Below are positions 1 to 9,489 of a stretch of DNA of 64,000 nt, piece after piece; the first letter of the stretch is position 1, and each line of letters begins with the position of its first letter. The notes beneath the pieces were generated by a model, which did no database searches, was not told where the DNA came from, and saw nothing but the letters and a program-made list of their open reading frames with translations. Source of the stretch: Christiangramia fulva (GTDB taxonomy: Bacteria > Bacteroidota > Bacteroidia > Flavobacteriales > Flavobacteriaceae); NCBI RefSeq assembly GCF_003024155.1, contig NZ_CP028136.1, positions 4,316,141-4,380,140 on the forward strand, in the 5' to 3' direction. Made by a program: the position numbers and the translations under genes.

Positions 1-1
1 G

Positions 2-208
2 GTTTCTTCAGATAAAGAAGGACGGGACTACCTAGCAAAACAAGGCTCTGTTCTCGTCAAAGCAGTAGGAATTCTCGCCTCTGATCCATTAACTAATCGG
101 ATAATTTCATTTTATATGAACAACAGTAAGCCGAGGATACCTACGAAAGTTTTTTCTCAACGTTTCGCAGCTTTATCTTTTTTGGAAAAATTCACAGGTT
201 CAAAATAA
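2..208 (+). CDS. C-terminal fragment, DUF7793/STAS-SEC14-like protein
   Basis: An open frame runs from the window edge to a TAA at 206-208, giving 68 residues of a C-terminus. It contains the stretch DPLTNRIISFYMNN and ends in FLEKFTGSK. In flavobacteria this resembles the end of small SpoIIAA/STAS-like proteins (DUF7793), in which an aliphatic strand is followed by a helix. The next gene starts 6 bases later, so the two are probably co-transcribed. The family assignment is from memory of similar tails and is tentative; that the frame is coding is more secure. Confidence 0.5.
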   Translation, partial: VSSDKEGRDYLAKQGSVLVKAVGILASDPLTNRIISFYMNNSKPRIPTKVFSQRFAALSFLEKFTGSK

Positions 209-214
209 ATCCCT

Positions 215-1102
215 ATGGAACGGAAGTTGACAAGAGAAAATGCGTGGCCCATATTCCAGATGCTCACCGAAATGGCTCGAGGAAACTTTAGTTATAAAAT
301 TTCAAGGGGAAACTATAAAGATCTTTTAGAGGCCATTTATGAACAATTGAATATGACGGCACAGGAACTAAATGGAAACTTCAAGCATGTGGCCTATGTA
401 AATCCGCATCATTCCTACCGGTTCATAACGAATACCGTAATAATTCTGGACGATAAAGACTTGATTGTAGCCTATTCCTCTGAGCAGGATCGCATGATAG
501 AGAAACTACCAAAAATATTAAACAAACCTTTCGCTGATTTTCTTACCCCAAAATCTTTCGAAACCTGGAAACACGTTAATAAAGAAATTAAAAATGGATC
601 TTCCGAATCCTATCATTGCCAGTTAGAATTTCAAGTAGGAAAGGAACTGGTCATGGCACAGGAATGTTCGGTGGATCTTCTTGTGTCGAGTGCACCTAAT
701 TATCACATGTCAATAAGCTTTTTCCAAAATAGGGTTCGAGGAGAAATAAGACAGGAACCGGAAGATAGAAAAAGACTTTCCAAATGGGATGTCATTTCAC
801 TTCAGGAAGTTCATGATTATCTGTTGCAAAATATAGGAAAACCAAAACCCACTGATAAAGAACTGGCTCGTAAATTTAAACTTAACGAATATCGATTACA
901 CAGAGGTTTTCTAGAACTATTTGGCTGCACTCCATTCCGATATTATAATCTCTTACGGCTTGAAGAAGCTAAAACACGAATTAGCAGTACCTTTCAGACT
1001 TTAGATACTATTGCGTCCGATCTTAATTTTAAAAGTTATCCCCAATTTTCGGAAGCTTTCAAAAAAAAATACGGACATCCCCCCTCATATTTCCGTTCCT
1101 AA
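215..1102 (+). CDS. AraC-family transcriptional regulator with PAS-like N-terminus
   Basis: Residues about 195-295 form an AraC/XylS double helix-turn-helix. The last helix pair reads LDTIASDLNFKSYPQFSEAF, followed by the family signature KKKYGHPPSYFR. Residues about 60-170 look like a PAS sensor domain (ITNTVIILDDKDLIVAYSSE and PFADFLTPKSFETWK). This is a DNA-binding regulator that probably senses a small ligand or partner in the cytoplasm. It lies just upstream of the MauE-like and DUF6520-like genes and is the obvious candidate to control them, but no operator was identified. Confidence 0.85.
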   Translation: MERKLTRENAWPIFQMLTEMARGNFSYKISRGNYKDLLEAIYEQLNMTAQELNGNFKHVAYVNPHHSYRFITNTVIILDDKDLIVAYSSEQDRMIEKLPKILNKPFADFLTPKSFETWKHVNKEIKNGSSESYHCQLEFQVGKELVMAQECSVDLLVSSAPNYHMSISFFQNRVRGEIRQEPEDRKRLSKWDVISLQEVHDYLLQNIGKPKPTDKELARKFKLNEYRLHRGFLELFGCTPFRYYNLLRLEEAKTRISSTFQTLDTIASDLNFKSYPQFSEAFKKKYGHPPSYFRS

Positions 1103-1200
1103 ACCTTCCCTTTAACATATTAGGATTTTTAGTATCAAATTGTTCTTTTTTGCTAAGTATTATTCCCCAACTTTACTTTTAGAAATAAGAGTAACGACAA

Positions 1201-1638
1201 ATGATAATGTGGAAGGAATACATACGAGAACTAATAAGATATGCATTTATTGTGCTGTTTTTATATGCGGCGATTTTCAAACTGATCGAATATCCTAAAT
1301 TTTATGATAGCCTATTAAATAGCCCTCTATTTCATGGGGAAATCCAAGCACGATTAATTTCCGGTCTTGTACCGGTAATTGAACTAACCACAGGCGGACT
1401 GTTGATAAGCAACTCCTATAGAAAGATTGGGTTATACTTGGCCTTCGCCCTCATTCTTCTCTTTACTATCTACATAGCAGGGATACTTCTGTTCAGCAAA
1501 GAAATACCCTGTTCCTGCGGTGGTGTAATAAACAATTTAACCTGGAACCAACATCTGATATTCAATAGCTGTTTTGTGCTGTTAGGTGCTTTTGGACTAT
1601 ATCTCCAATCTAAAAAGCACAGGACTTATAAGAAATAG
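1201..1638 (+). CDS. MauE/DoxX-like redox-associated membrane protein
   Basis: This 145-residue protein has about four hydrophobic membrane segments and a CSCGG motif (Cys104 and Cys106) after the third. That layout is typical of MauE/DoxX-family redox-associated membrane proteins of Bacteroidota. The Cys pair suggests thiol-disulfide exchange at the inner membrane. The gene sits directly before an exported peptide carrying two cysteines (46 and 54). A role in forming or reducing that disulfide is inferred from this neighbourhood and is not shown by sequence. Confidence 0.8.
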   Translation: MIMWKEYIRELIRYAFIVLFLYAAIFKLIEYPKFYDSLLNSPLFHGEIQARLISGLVPVIELTTGGLLISNSYRKIGLYLAFALILLFTIYIAGILLFSKEIPCSCGGVINNLTWNQHLIFNSCFVLLGAFGLYLQSKKHRTYKK

Positions 1639-1652
1639 TATTGCGCAATGCT

Positions 1653-1671
1653 AGAGTAGAACGCCTACTCT
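1653..1671 (+). promoter_or_regulatory. Hairpin in the leader of the DUF6520-like gene
   Basis: AGAGTAG (1653-1659) and CTACTCT (1665-1671) form a perfect 7-bp stem with a 5-base loop. No T-run follows, so it is not a simple terminator. It lies between the MauE-like gene and the small exported peptide gene and could be an RNA-processing or stability element raising expression of the peptide. Confidence 0.45.
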
Positions 1672-1715
1672 CTACTGAGAATAGGCAAATTGTTTAATCT
1701 TTAAAATTTTATATT

Positions 1716-1988
1716 ATGAAAAATTTTAAGTTTTTAATGCCGGTAATGGCATTTGTGATGGCAGTAGGACTTGCCTTTGCTAATAAAGCAAATGTGCAGT
1801 CGAATGGTTGGATTGATAAGAATGGTCCTCATCAACTTAACAATGATCCCTGTAATTCAGGTACGCAAGATCCTTGCGAGGTAAAGTTTGAAAATGACCT
1901 GAATACAGTTTACCAGGTTTTTACTGGACCAGATCTTGAAACACCAAAACTTGGTGGCTCAACAGAACCTTATATTATTTCAAATTAA
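1716..1988 (+). CDS. Small exported DUF6520-like peptide
   Basis: This 90-residue protein starts with a short basic stretch and one hydrophobic segment ending in LAFA (residues about 7-22), which reads as a signal peptide or N-terminal anchor. The mature part is short, rich in Asn, Gly and Pro, and has a Cys pair with spacing of eight (DPCNSG then DPCEVK). This is the pattern of the flavobacterial DUF6520 family, which commonly neighbours MauE-like genes. Its function is not known. A strong terminator follows directly, so it is the last gene of the transcription unit. Confidence 0.75.
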   Translation: MKNFKFLMPVMAFVMAVGLAFANKANVQSNGWIDKNGPHQLNNDPCNSGTQDPCEVKFENDLNTVYQVFTGPDLETPKLGGSTEPYIISN

Positions 1989-2004
1989 GGTTTCTGAGAT
2001 TTAT

Positions 2005-2030
2005 GCCCCGGAACCTTTCCGGGGCTTGTT
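2005..2030. terminator. Bidirectional terminator between convergent units
   Basis: GCCCCGGAA (2005-2013) pairs perfectly with TTCCGGGGC (2017-2025) over a 3-base loop and is followed by TTGTTTT. It separates the plus-strand DUF6520-like gene from the 3' end of the minus-strand M16 peptidase gene and probably serves both. Confidence 0.85.
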
Positions 2031-2037
2031 TTAAGAA

Positions 2038-4842
2038 CTATTTAGAGCTGCCTATTATTACCAATTTTCGATTGGCATTTAAATATTCTATAGCTATTTG
2101 CTGTAGTTTTTTCTCATTAAAATTGTCTCTATACTTCTGAACTTCTTCTGGATTAATAAAGGGAACCCCGTACCGGTAGTGATCATATAAACTAGCCTGT
2201 GTTGCTGTATTGTTTTTATTATCTTCTAATTTTGGGATATGAAATAAATCCTTTACCGAATTTAATAAAGCCTTAGGAATAATATCTGTTCTCAATTCGT
2301 CAAAAACATCATTGCAGGATTCTATTACCTCTGCAAAATCTTTCTCATTCGTCTGAAGATAGACCTGTATTGTTTTAGAATTGTTTTCTCGATCTACAAG
2401 GGCTGATACTGAATAAGAGTAAACTCCGAGGTTTTGCTCGTATCGCAGTCGTTTTAGCATAAGATGTATTGCATTTTTCAATAATTCGAGATTTACTACT
2501 TCCTGAAAACTATTTTGCTCTGATTCACTTTTAAACTGTATGGATAAAAACTTAGCACCTACAGGCGCGGATAAATAAAAATTTTTAGTTCCACTAAAAT
2601 TAGTCAATTTGCTATTCTTACTTTTTTCGCACCTTAAAGGTTGTTTAGAATTGGGAAGACTACCAAGATATTTTTGAAGCAAAGGCAATACTGTTTTCTT
2701 TTTAAAGTCACCGGTTAAGATGAAGGTGAAGTTTCTTGCACTCGCATGTAGCGCTTTATATTTCCTAAAGGCTTCCTTGTTATTTACTAATAAGCTTTGC
2801 CAATACCGCGCTCCACCTTGTGGAATTTTGAAATTATTATTTTCCTGATTAATTAAATCAATGAAATCGTTATTGCTATTTCCGGTTCTCCTAAACCTTT
2901 TTTCTTCAATCATTTTCCAATCTTCAAATGCAGCATTATCAAATCTCGGTTCCGTAAAAGAAAGGTATATAAGCTGTAATGCTAATTCTACATCCTCGGG
3001 TGAAACTTCTGCCATAACCCCCGTTTCATTTTGCTCTATATAATTTCTAATTCCAAAAGGAATGCTGGTATTGGATAATAATTTCTGAATTTCAAATTTG
3101 TTATAATTACCTAAACCTGAATTTTGAATAATCACTGGTGAAAACATGCTTTCCATATCCCTTTCTCCAAAACAGGAGGCCCCAAAAAGGCTAAATCCAT
3201 GGATTATAATCTTATCTTTATACCAGCCCTTTTCTGGCTTAAGATCTTTTAAAATAATTTTCACACCATTATTCAGTTTAATTATGTCTTCATTATAGTC
3301 TCCGAAACTTCGGCTACTTATGGTAGCTTTTTCCAGTTTGGATATCTCTGTAGAAGACATTAATTGTTGCGGTGCCTTTAAAGGATTAAATCTTTTTGGA
3401 TGAGCCATACCTTCATTGATCCACTGCCGAATCAATAATTCACTAAAGTTGTCTTTTTTTGATCCATTGGGGCGTATTATGGCAATGTCATTTGGTAACC
3501 ACCGGAGCTCGTTTGCAAGGTTATTAATTTTTCCAATGTCTAAGTTTTTTAGAAATGTGAGATCGCTTTGGTCATTTTTATCTGGCAAGGGCGTTTTTTC
3601 TACGATATGATTTTCAATCGCATCAGCCCATACATCTATCGAATTATAATTCCGGTTTTGTAGATATTCGATTTTTTTTCTTTTAACAGTTTCCCATTCC
3701 TCATTTCTGAAACCATATGAAGAAATGGCTGCGAGCATATTAAAGACCTTTTTTATAGTGTTTTCAACTTCTCCCGTGGTTTTTACATCCAATTCTATGA
3801 CTGGTAGCTCTTCACTTGGATAAATAGTTGAGCTAAATTTAGTTCCATAATTCAACTCTTCACTTTTTAATCTGTTATGAATCATTGAGGATAATAGCTC
3901 CCACAAAATTTTATTTTCTTTATCAGAAAATTTCTCAAAATAGATATCAGGATTGCGGTAATAAAATTGAAGAGCTGTTTCAGGTGTTAACTTTTCGTTT
4001 AAAGGCCCGGGGTTTTCTAATACCATAAAACTATTTGAACTTTCGAGGTAATTTTTATAGTAATTCCTCTTTGTTCTCAGGGTGTCCGGCATCTTTAAAT
4101 CTTTAAACTTTTCCCTGATTTTGTTGACTACCTCGTCCGTATTTTTGATATCACCTATCACAGTTAGAACAAGGAGGTCCGGGCGATACCAATCCTTGTA
4201 AAAACGTTTTAAATCCTTGGTAGACGAATTCATTATGGTATTTTCTAAATCTTTGGGCTCTGGGCCATTCGTGCGACCGGTTAAGGAATTCTCGATTTTC
4301 AATTTCGAATAAAGCCAAGCGGGATTGCCTCCCAATATATGCTCTTGATATAACGTTTTACGTTCCCCCATCACTGCTTCATCATCAAATAGTACCTTTC
4401 CCGAAGCAATATCATGGTAGTAGGCTAAAGAAGTATCAAGTGCAAAAGAAACCTCTTTGGGAAATCTAAAACTATATGTTGTCTTGTTACCTCCTATAAA
4501 GGCTAACATGTCCATTGGCTTCATCTTCATTCGGGAAAGAAAATTTGGATCGCCTCTTAAATTCGGGAAATTCTTTGTACCATTTGAAGCCATATGTTCC
4601 AGAAGATGAGCCAAATTATTTTGGTCTTTTTCTTCCTGAGAAGATCCCGCATTTACAATTAATGAAGTATAGATTTGTTGAACTCCGTCAATTTTTTTTA
4701 CAAAATATCGAAAACCATTTTCTAACCGGCCTGATTTTAATGTCGGATCTGAAAAGCCATCCCTCTCATTCTTATCACTGTTTTGTGCCCAAAGTACTTG
4801 TGTCAATAGTACTAACACAAATATTTTTAGTGTTTGTCTCAT
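2038..4842 (-). CDS. M16 (insulinase/pitrilysin-like) zinc metallopeptidase
   Basis: This 934-residue protein has a signal peptide (hydrophobic stretch ending LLTQVLWAQ), so it is exported to the periplasm or outer membrane. The inverted zinc motif HxxEH is intact (H79-L-L-E82-H83), with a downstream acidic helix (GERKTLYQE) suited to the third ligand. The second half, with FTFILTGDF and the following helices, matches the inactive partner domain of two-domain M16 peptidases. It is the last gene of a SusC-SusD-peptidase operon, with an 11-base gap to SusD. It probably cleaves peptides handled by the SusCD pore. The substrate is unknown. Confidence 0.9.
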   Translation of the reverse strand: MRQTLKIFVLVLLTQVLWAQNSDKNERDGFSDPTLKSGRLENGFRYFVKKIDGVQQIYTSLIVNAGSSQEEKDQNNLAHLLEHMASNGTKNFPNLRGDPNFLSRMKMKPMDMLAFIGGNKTTYSFRFPKEVSFALDTSLAYYHDIASGKVLFDDEAVMGERKTLYQEHILGGNPAWLYSKLKIENSLTGRTNGPEPKDLENTIMNSSTKDLKRFYKDWYRPDLLVLTVIGDIKNTDEVVNKIREKFKDLKMPDTLRTKRNYYKNYLESSNSFMVLENPGPLNEKLTPETALQFYYRNPDIYFEKFSDKENKILWELLSSMIHNRLKSEELNYGTKFSSTIYPSEELPVIELDVKTTGEVENTIKKVFNMLAAISSYGFRNEEWETVKRKKIEYLQNRNYNSIDVWADAIENHIVEKTPLPDKNDQSDLTFLKNLDIGKINNLANELRWLPNDIAIIRPNGSKKDNFSELLIRQWINEGMAHPKRFNPLKAPQQLMSSTEISKLEKATISSRSFGDYNEDIIKLNNGVKIILKDLKPEKGWYKDKIIIHGFSLFGASCFGERDMESMFSPVIIQNSGLGNYNKFEIQKLLSNTSIPFGIRNYIEQNETGVMAEVSPEDVELALQLIYLSFTEPRFDNAAFEDWKMIEEKRFRRTGNSNNDFIDLINQENNNFKIPQGGARYWQSLLVNNKEAFRKYKALHASARNFTFILTGDFKKKTVLPLLQKYLGSLPNSKQPLRCEKSKNSKLTNFSGTKNFYLSAPVGAKFLSIQFKSESEQNSFQEVVNLELLKNAIHLMLKRLRYEQNLGVYSYSVSALVDRENNSKTIQVYLQTNEKDFAEVIESCNDVFDELRTDIIPKALLNSVKDLFHIPKLEDNKNNTATQASLYDHYRYGVPFINPEEVQKYRDNFNEKKLQQIAIEYLNANRKLVIIGSSK

Positions 4843-4853
4843 AGATGGTAGAA

Positions 4854-6260
4854 TTAATAACCCGGGTTTTGAGTGAGATTTGGATCTTTCATCCTTTCAC
4901 TGTTTGGGATAGGGAATAAATTCGATGCAGGAGTCCAGTTGGAATTTACTTTGTTTTTTAAAACATCCGTTTTATTAAACCGTCTTAAATCAAACCAACG
5001 GTGACCCCATTCACTAAAAAATTCTCGTCTTCTTTCCAGCAAAATTTCATCCAATATCACATCTTCAGAAGGACTTCCCTGGGATATGTCTATGAGGGCG
5101 ATACCTGCCCTATTTTTAATTTTATTCAAATCTTCTATAGCACCGGAAATATCTCCTTGCCTTGTCCGGGCTTCTGCACGAATTAAATACTGCTCTGCAA
5201 GCCGAAGTACCATTGAATATTCTTTTATAGTACCTCCGGAAGCATCGTATTGGATTTTATATTTGTAAGGATAGTAAAGGGTGTCATTTGAAGTTACAAA
5301 AGGACTTATCCAGTTTTCATATCGCTTATCATTCTCTGTAAAGGCATTCAATAAGTCCCCTGATAGCACGACGGGATTGTATGATGTTGTTGTCTTAGCC
5401 AGTAAATTCCCATCCCGGGTATGGGTAAAACTATATCCCCATCCTATCGGAGAAATTTGCCAGATTGCTTCACGGCTATTGGCTAGAAAAATTGCATTAG
5501 GATCTTCTAATAGTTCATAATAAGCTGAAGCCTCTATTACCTGTGAACTGTACATCTCGGCCTTCTGCCAATTTCCAAGAAAAAGATGAGTCCTGGCAAG
5601 CATCGCTAATGCTCCAAACTTATTGACGCGGAAACGTTCGCCTCCTGAATAATTTTCATTAAGTAAGGAAGATGCCTCCTCTAAATCATTTAATATCTGG
5701 CTATATATTTTCTCTGTTGAAGTTCGGGAAGCAAGAGAATTTTGCTGATAGTCTGTATCTAAAATTAATGGTATATCCCCATAAAGATTTACCAAATAAA
5801 AATAGGTGAAGGCCCGGATGAATTTGCCACTTCCTTCAATTTGATTAAGTACTTCCTGTGATAGTAAGGCATTATCTTCTATACCATTTAATAAGGAATT
5901 CGCCTGGTAAATTATATTGTAGGCACTCGACCATACTTGAAGGTTACTATTATTGTCAGGACTAATTTGATTTTGTTGAAATTCAACAAGATCAGGTGTA
6001 CTTGAAGTCAAGGTATAGGTGTCTGCAGAAACCCCACCAAGAAAACTAACAGATTGGCTTCCCCCATTAGCAAAACTAGTATTGAATAACTGATTGAACA
6101 AACCCTGTAATGCCCCTTGTGCTGTTTGATCGTCAGCAAAAACCGTATTACTGTCTAACATATAGTTTGGAGTTTCAACTTCTAAAAAATCCTCACATGA
6201 ATTCATGAAAAGAACTATTGCAAATAGGGATAAACCCAATAAAATTTTATTGATCTTCAT
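4854..6260 (-). CDS. SusD/RagB-family outer-membrane lipoprotein
   Basis: The N-terminus has a lipoprotein signal with Cys22 at the processing site (NSCEDF). The rest follows the SusD/RagB plan: TPR-like helices (ALAMLARTHLFLGNWQKAEMYS), RLAEQYLIRAEARTRQGD, and the C-terminal signature DEILLERRREFFSEWGHRWF followed by DLRRFN. SusD proteins cap the SusC channel at the cell surface and bind the cargo. It lies 11 bases downstream of the SusC gene. The cargo is unknown; no carbohydrate-active enzyme is nearby, and the adjacent peptidase suggests peptides. Confidence 0.93.
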   Translation of the reverse strand: MKINKILLGLSLFAIVLFMNSCEDFLEVETPNYMLDSNTVFADDQTAQGALQGLFNQLFNTSFANGGSQSVSFLGGVSADTYTLTSSTPDLVEFQQNQISPDNNSNLQVWSSAYNIIYQANSLLNGIEDNALLSQEVLNQIEGSGKFIRAFTYFYLVNLYGDIPLILDTDYQQNSLASRTSTEKIYSQILNDLEEASSLLNENYSGGERFRVNKFGALAMLARTHLFLGNWQKAEMYSSQVIEASAYYELLEDPNAIFLANSREAIWQISPIGWGYSFTHTRDGNLLAKTTTSYNPVVLSGDLLNAFTENDKRYENWISPFVTSNDTLYYPYKYKIQYDASGGTIKEYSMVLRLAEQYLIRAEARTRQGDISGAIEDLNKIKNRAGIALIDISQGSPSEDVILDEILLERRREFFSEWGHRWFDLRRFNKTDVLKNKVNSNWTPASNLFPIPNSERMKDPNLTQNPGY

Positions 6261-6271
6261 AATTATTCTTT

Positions 6272-9200
6272 TTAAAAATTTATTTGAATGCCACCTGTAA
6301 TGCTTTGAAGGGAAGGAACGGTTAATGATCCCGGATTTTGAGGATCAAGCCCGTCGAATTTTGTTAATGTCAAAAGATTTTGCCCATGCAGAAAGAATTG
6401 AAGACTGGAAAGAGGGGTATTATCTAACCAGGCCTTAGGAAGTCTATATCCTAAGTTGAGGGTTTTCAACCTTGCATAAGAAGCATCCATAATACGAATT
6501 TCACTACCTGCTGCATTATTAAAAGCCAGATAACCTGTTATCGATTGTGTGGGACGTTGTGAAAGTGGGCTGTCTTCTATACTTTGCCGGTTGACATTTC
6601 CGAAATAGCCTGGGACATTGTTATAATAGCGAAGACCGTTCTGCCTGACAAATTCAACCAAAAAGTCAAAAGAAAAATTATGATAAGTAAAGCTGTTCGA
6701 AATTCCACCAAAATATTCTCTACCGGTATTTTTTGGAATTATTCGATCGTCAAAATCATAACGCCCGTCACCATTAACATCTACTACTTTTAAAAATCCT
6801 GTTTCAGCATCTATGCCATCAAACTGATATAAGGTTACTAAATCTAAAGGTTCACCAACTCTGTAAGCATTTGCATAAGTGCTTTCCTCTAGACCATCAA
6901 ACCTGACCAATTTGTTAGATGGAATGCTAAGATTCAAAGAACTCCTCCATGTAAATATTTTGTTTTGCACGTTAAGACTGGTAAATTCAATTTCGAAACC
7001 TTTATTTTGGACAGTAGCAGGTAAATTGGCTTCTACAGAATTAAAACCAGTTATTGCAGGAAGGTTATAACCTACCAGTTGATTTGACGATCTATTCCGA
7101 TACCAGCTAAGGTTGAGATTTATTTTATCTTCTAAAAAGCCAAGCTCTAGAGCCACCTCGATTTTTCTATTGGTTTCCCATGAAAAAACCGGATTAGTAA
7201 GTCGAGTGGGATATAATCCTCCGGGACCTGGTGTAGATTGGTAAGTGTCTAGATATCGATAATCCCCGATTTGGTCATTCCCGGTTATACCATAGCTTCC
7301 GCGAATTTTACCGAAACTAAGGAAGGGAACATCATTCTTTAGAAATTGAGAATTGGTGAATATCCATGCTGCACCAATTGCTCCGAAATTAGCGATACGT
7401 TTTTTCGGCCCAAACCGTGAAGAGCCATCTCTACGGCCGGTCAAATTCAGAAAATAGGTTTTTTTAAAATTATAACCGAAACGGGCAAATATTGCCTGAT
7501 ATTTATATACTTGATGTTGATCCTTGGTGACGCTTACCGCATCTGCAGCCTCCAGGTTGCCAATTAAATGTCCATTGGCAAACCCAGTGGCATTTAATGT
7601 ATATTCAGCATTCTCATTTCTTTGAATTGTAGTTCCAACCAACAAATCCAAGTTGTGCTCGCGAAGAGTTTTTTCATATACTAGTTGAGGTTCGGCGATC
7701 CAGGATTTTCTATTAATAAATGAATGTTGGGAACGGTCCGAAACATAAGCCCATACTGTCGGATTGTAGATCTCTTTGGGGAGTAATATATCTTGTCTGC
7801 TGTTAAGAAAAGTATATCCAAGGTTTGTTTTAAATGTCAATCCATCTACTAATTCATATTCTAAATGGAGATTTGTAACAAGATTATCCGATTTGGTTTT
7901 GCCTTTGCTCTGCAATGGAGCTAGAGGGTTAACCCAGGTAGAGTTTTCCCAATTCAGGCTGCCATCTTCCTGGTAAAGCTTTGGGGCATTAGGTGGTAAC
8001 CTTAATCCGGCGCTCACAAAATTACTGGCACTAAAGAGATCACTCTCGTTTATCCCATAGTTCGCCGAAAAATTAAGTTGAAATTTTTCATTTTGTGATC
8101 GATGGTTCAGGCTAAAATTCGTGGTCTTCTTCTCAAAAGAATTATCCCCCGGAAAAACACTTCCTTGTTTAAAATAGGATGCTCCGATTCTGAAAGAGGT
8201 ATTATCTCCTCCTCCTAAATAATTTAAATCGGCGCTGAAAGTAGGTGCTGAATTTCCAAACAAAACTTTCTGCCAGTCGGTATTTCGATTCTGGTCCCAA
8301 AGTAACAGGTCTTTGGCGTTAGCCTCGGTAGGTTCTACACCGTCGTTTTCAAATGCCTGTCTTCTTAGCGCCAGGTACTGCGGAGTATCTAAAAGATCTA
8401 CAAAATGAGAAACCCGGCTAACTCCACTATATACCCGGGCTTCCACCCTATCTTTGTCGCTGGTAAATTTTCCGTTTTTTGTGGTGATTAAAATTACTCC
8501 GTTGGCCCCTCGGGAACCATAGATTGCAGTCGCATCTGCATCTTTTAGGATTTCAATACTTTGAATATTCGAAAGATTCAGTCCATTTAAGGGATCAGTA
8601 CCCACCGCGGAAACAAATTGGTTGATAGAGGTTAACGGAGCGGAGTTTATAGGCATCCCGTCAATGATATATAGCGGTAAATTGCCATTGTTATTGATGC
8701 TGCTACGTAGGCTGTTTTGTCCTCGAATGCGAATGGTTGGAGCTACGCCTGGTATTCCATTGGGTTCAACAACTTCTAATCCGGCTACTCGGCCTTGAAG
8801 AGCCTGGAGGGGACTTATTACCGGCTGATTCTCGATCTCCTCTGCAGTAACCCTGGAAATATTCCCCGTTCGTTCTCGCTCAGTTACATTATAATACCCC
8901 GCATTGATCTCTACCTCGCCAAGAGAAGCGATATCTTCCTGTAGTTGAACATCGAGATTTGTTCTGCCCTGCAGTGGGACTTCAAGTTTTTTAAAACCTA
9001 TAGAAGTGAATACAAGGGTATCGCTTGGTGTGGCTTTTACTCTATAAATACCTTCCTTATTAGTTGTAGTACCATACTGCCGGTTTTTCACCAGGACGGT
9101 CACTCCTAATAAAGGTTCACCGTTTTGGCCGGTCACCTGGCCACTTACCTCCTGCTGAAAGGCAGATTTATAGAATTTAGCGGTTACCGCTTTTGCCTGG

Positions 9201-9280
9201 CTCATAGAAAGAATTACTAAAGCAGCCAGGAGAATAAGGAACACTATGACAGTAAGGCTCCTCCTGTAAAAATTTTTCAT
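6272..9280 (-). CDS. SusC/RagA-family TonB-dependent outer-membrane transporter
   Basis: The ATG at 9278-9280 (MKNFYRR) is preferred over a start nine codons upstream because it gives a normal signal peptide. Order: signal peptide, carboxypeptidase-regulatory-like domain (VSGQVTGQNGEPLLGVTVLV), then the plug with the SusC signature (PLYIIDGMPIN, IQSIEILKDADATAIYGSRG, ANGVILITTKNG), then a beta-barrel ending in ITGGIQINF. It imports, or possibly exports, the cargo bound by SusD. The stretch with RERTGNISRVT before the plug marks a SusC clade that I associate with M16 peptidase neighbours. It is the first gene of the operon. Confidence 0.95.
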   Translation of the reverse strand: MKNFYRRSLTVIVFLILLAALVILSMSQAKAVTAKFYKSAFQQEVSGQVTGQNGEPLLGVTVLVKNRQYGTTTNKEGIYRVKATPSDTLVFTSIGFKKLEVPLQGRTNLDVQLQEDIASLGEVEINAGYYNVTERERTGNISRVTAEEIENQPVISPLQALQGRVAGLEVVEPNGIPGVAPTIRIRGQNSLRSSINNNGNLPLYIIDGMPINSAPLTSINQFVSAVGTDPLNGLNLSNIQSIEILKDADATAIYGSRGANGVILITTKNGKFTSDKDRVEARVYSGVSRVSHFVDLLDTPQYLALRRQAFENDGVEPTEANAKDLLLWDQNRNTDWQKVLFGNSAPTFSADLNYLGGGDNTSFRIGASYFKQGSVFPGDNSFEKKTTNFSLNHRSQNEKFQLNFSANYGINESDLFSASNFVSAGLRLPPNAPKLYQEDGSLNWENSTWVNPLAPLQSKGKTKSDNLVTNLHLEYELVDGLTFKTNLGYTFLNSRQDILLPKEIYNPTVWAYVSDRSQHSFINRKSWIAEPQLVYEKTLREHNLDLLVGTTIQRNENAEYTLNATGFANGHLIGNLEAADAVSVTKDQHQVYKYQAIFARFGYNFKKTYFLNLTGRRDGSSRFGPKKRIANFGAIGAAWIFTNSQFLKNDVPFLSFGKIRGSYGITGNDQIGDYRYLDTYQSTPGPGGLYPTRLTNPVFSWETNRKIEVALELGFLEDKINLNLSWYRNRSSNQLVGYNLPAITGFNSVEANLPATVQNKGFEIEFTSLNVQNKIFTWRSSLNLSIPSNKLVRFDGLEESTYANAYRVGEPLDLVTLYQFDGIDAETGFLKVVDVNGDGRYDFDDRIIPKNTGREYFGGISNSFTYHNFSFDFLVEFVRQNGLRYYNNVPGYFGNVNRQSIEDSPLSQRPTQSITGYLAFNNAAGSEIRIMDASYARLKTLNLGYRLPKAWLDNTPLSSLQFFLHGQNLLTLTKFDGLDPQNPGSLTVPSLQSITGGIQINF

Positions 9281-9326
9281 AATTTTACACTGGTTAAAAT
9301 GAAACATTAGTTTTATTTAAGCTTAG

Positions 9327-9368
9327 GCCTTCCCTGCCAGACGCCAATCTTGAGGGAAGGCTTTTTTA
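9327..9368 (+). terminator. Terminator-like hairpin upstream of SusC
   Basis: GCCTTCCCT (9327-9335) pairs with AGGGAAGGC (9353-9361) and is followed by TTTTTT on the plus strand. No plus-strand gene reads into it, and on the minus strand it would sit in the 5' region of SusC without a T-run. It may block plus-strand antisense transcription, or act as a leader hairpin of the SusC mRNA. Confidence 0.5.
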
Positions 9369-9489
9369 CTTTTACCCGCAAAAACGAGTGTTCATCTTTC
9401 TTTTTTAGTGCCCACTAGGAGCTTCATAAGCATTTTTTTTATTGACTAAAACAAACTTTTGGAGCAAAAAAGGCATCCTATTCCCTATA

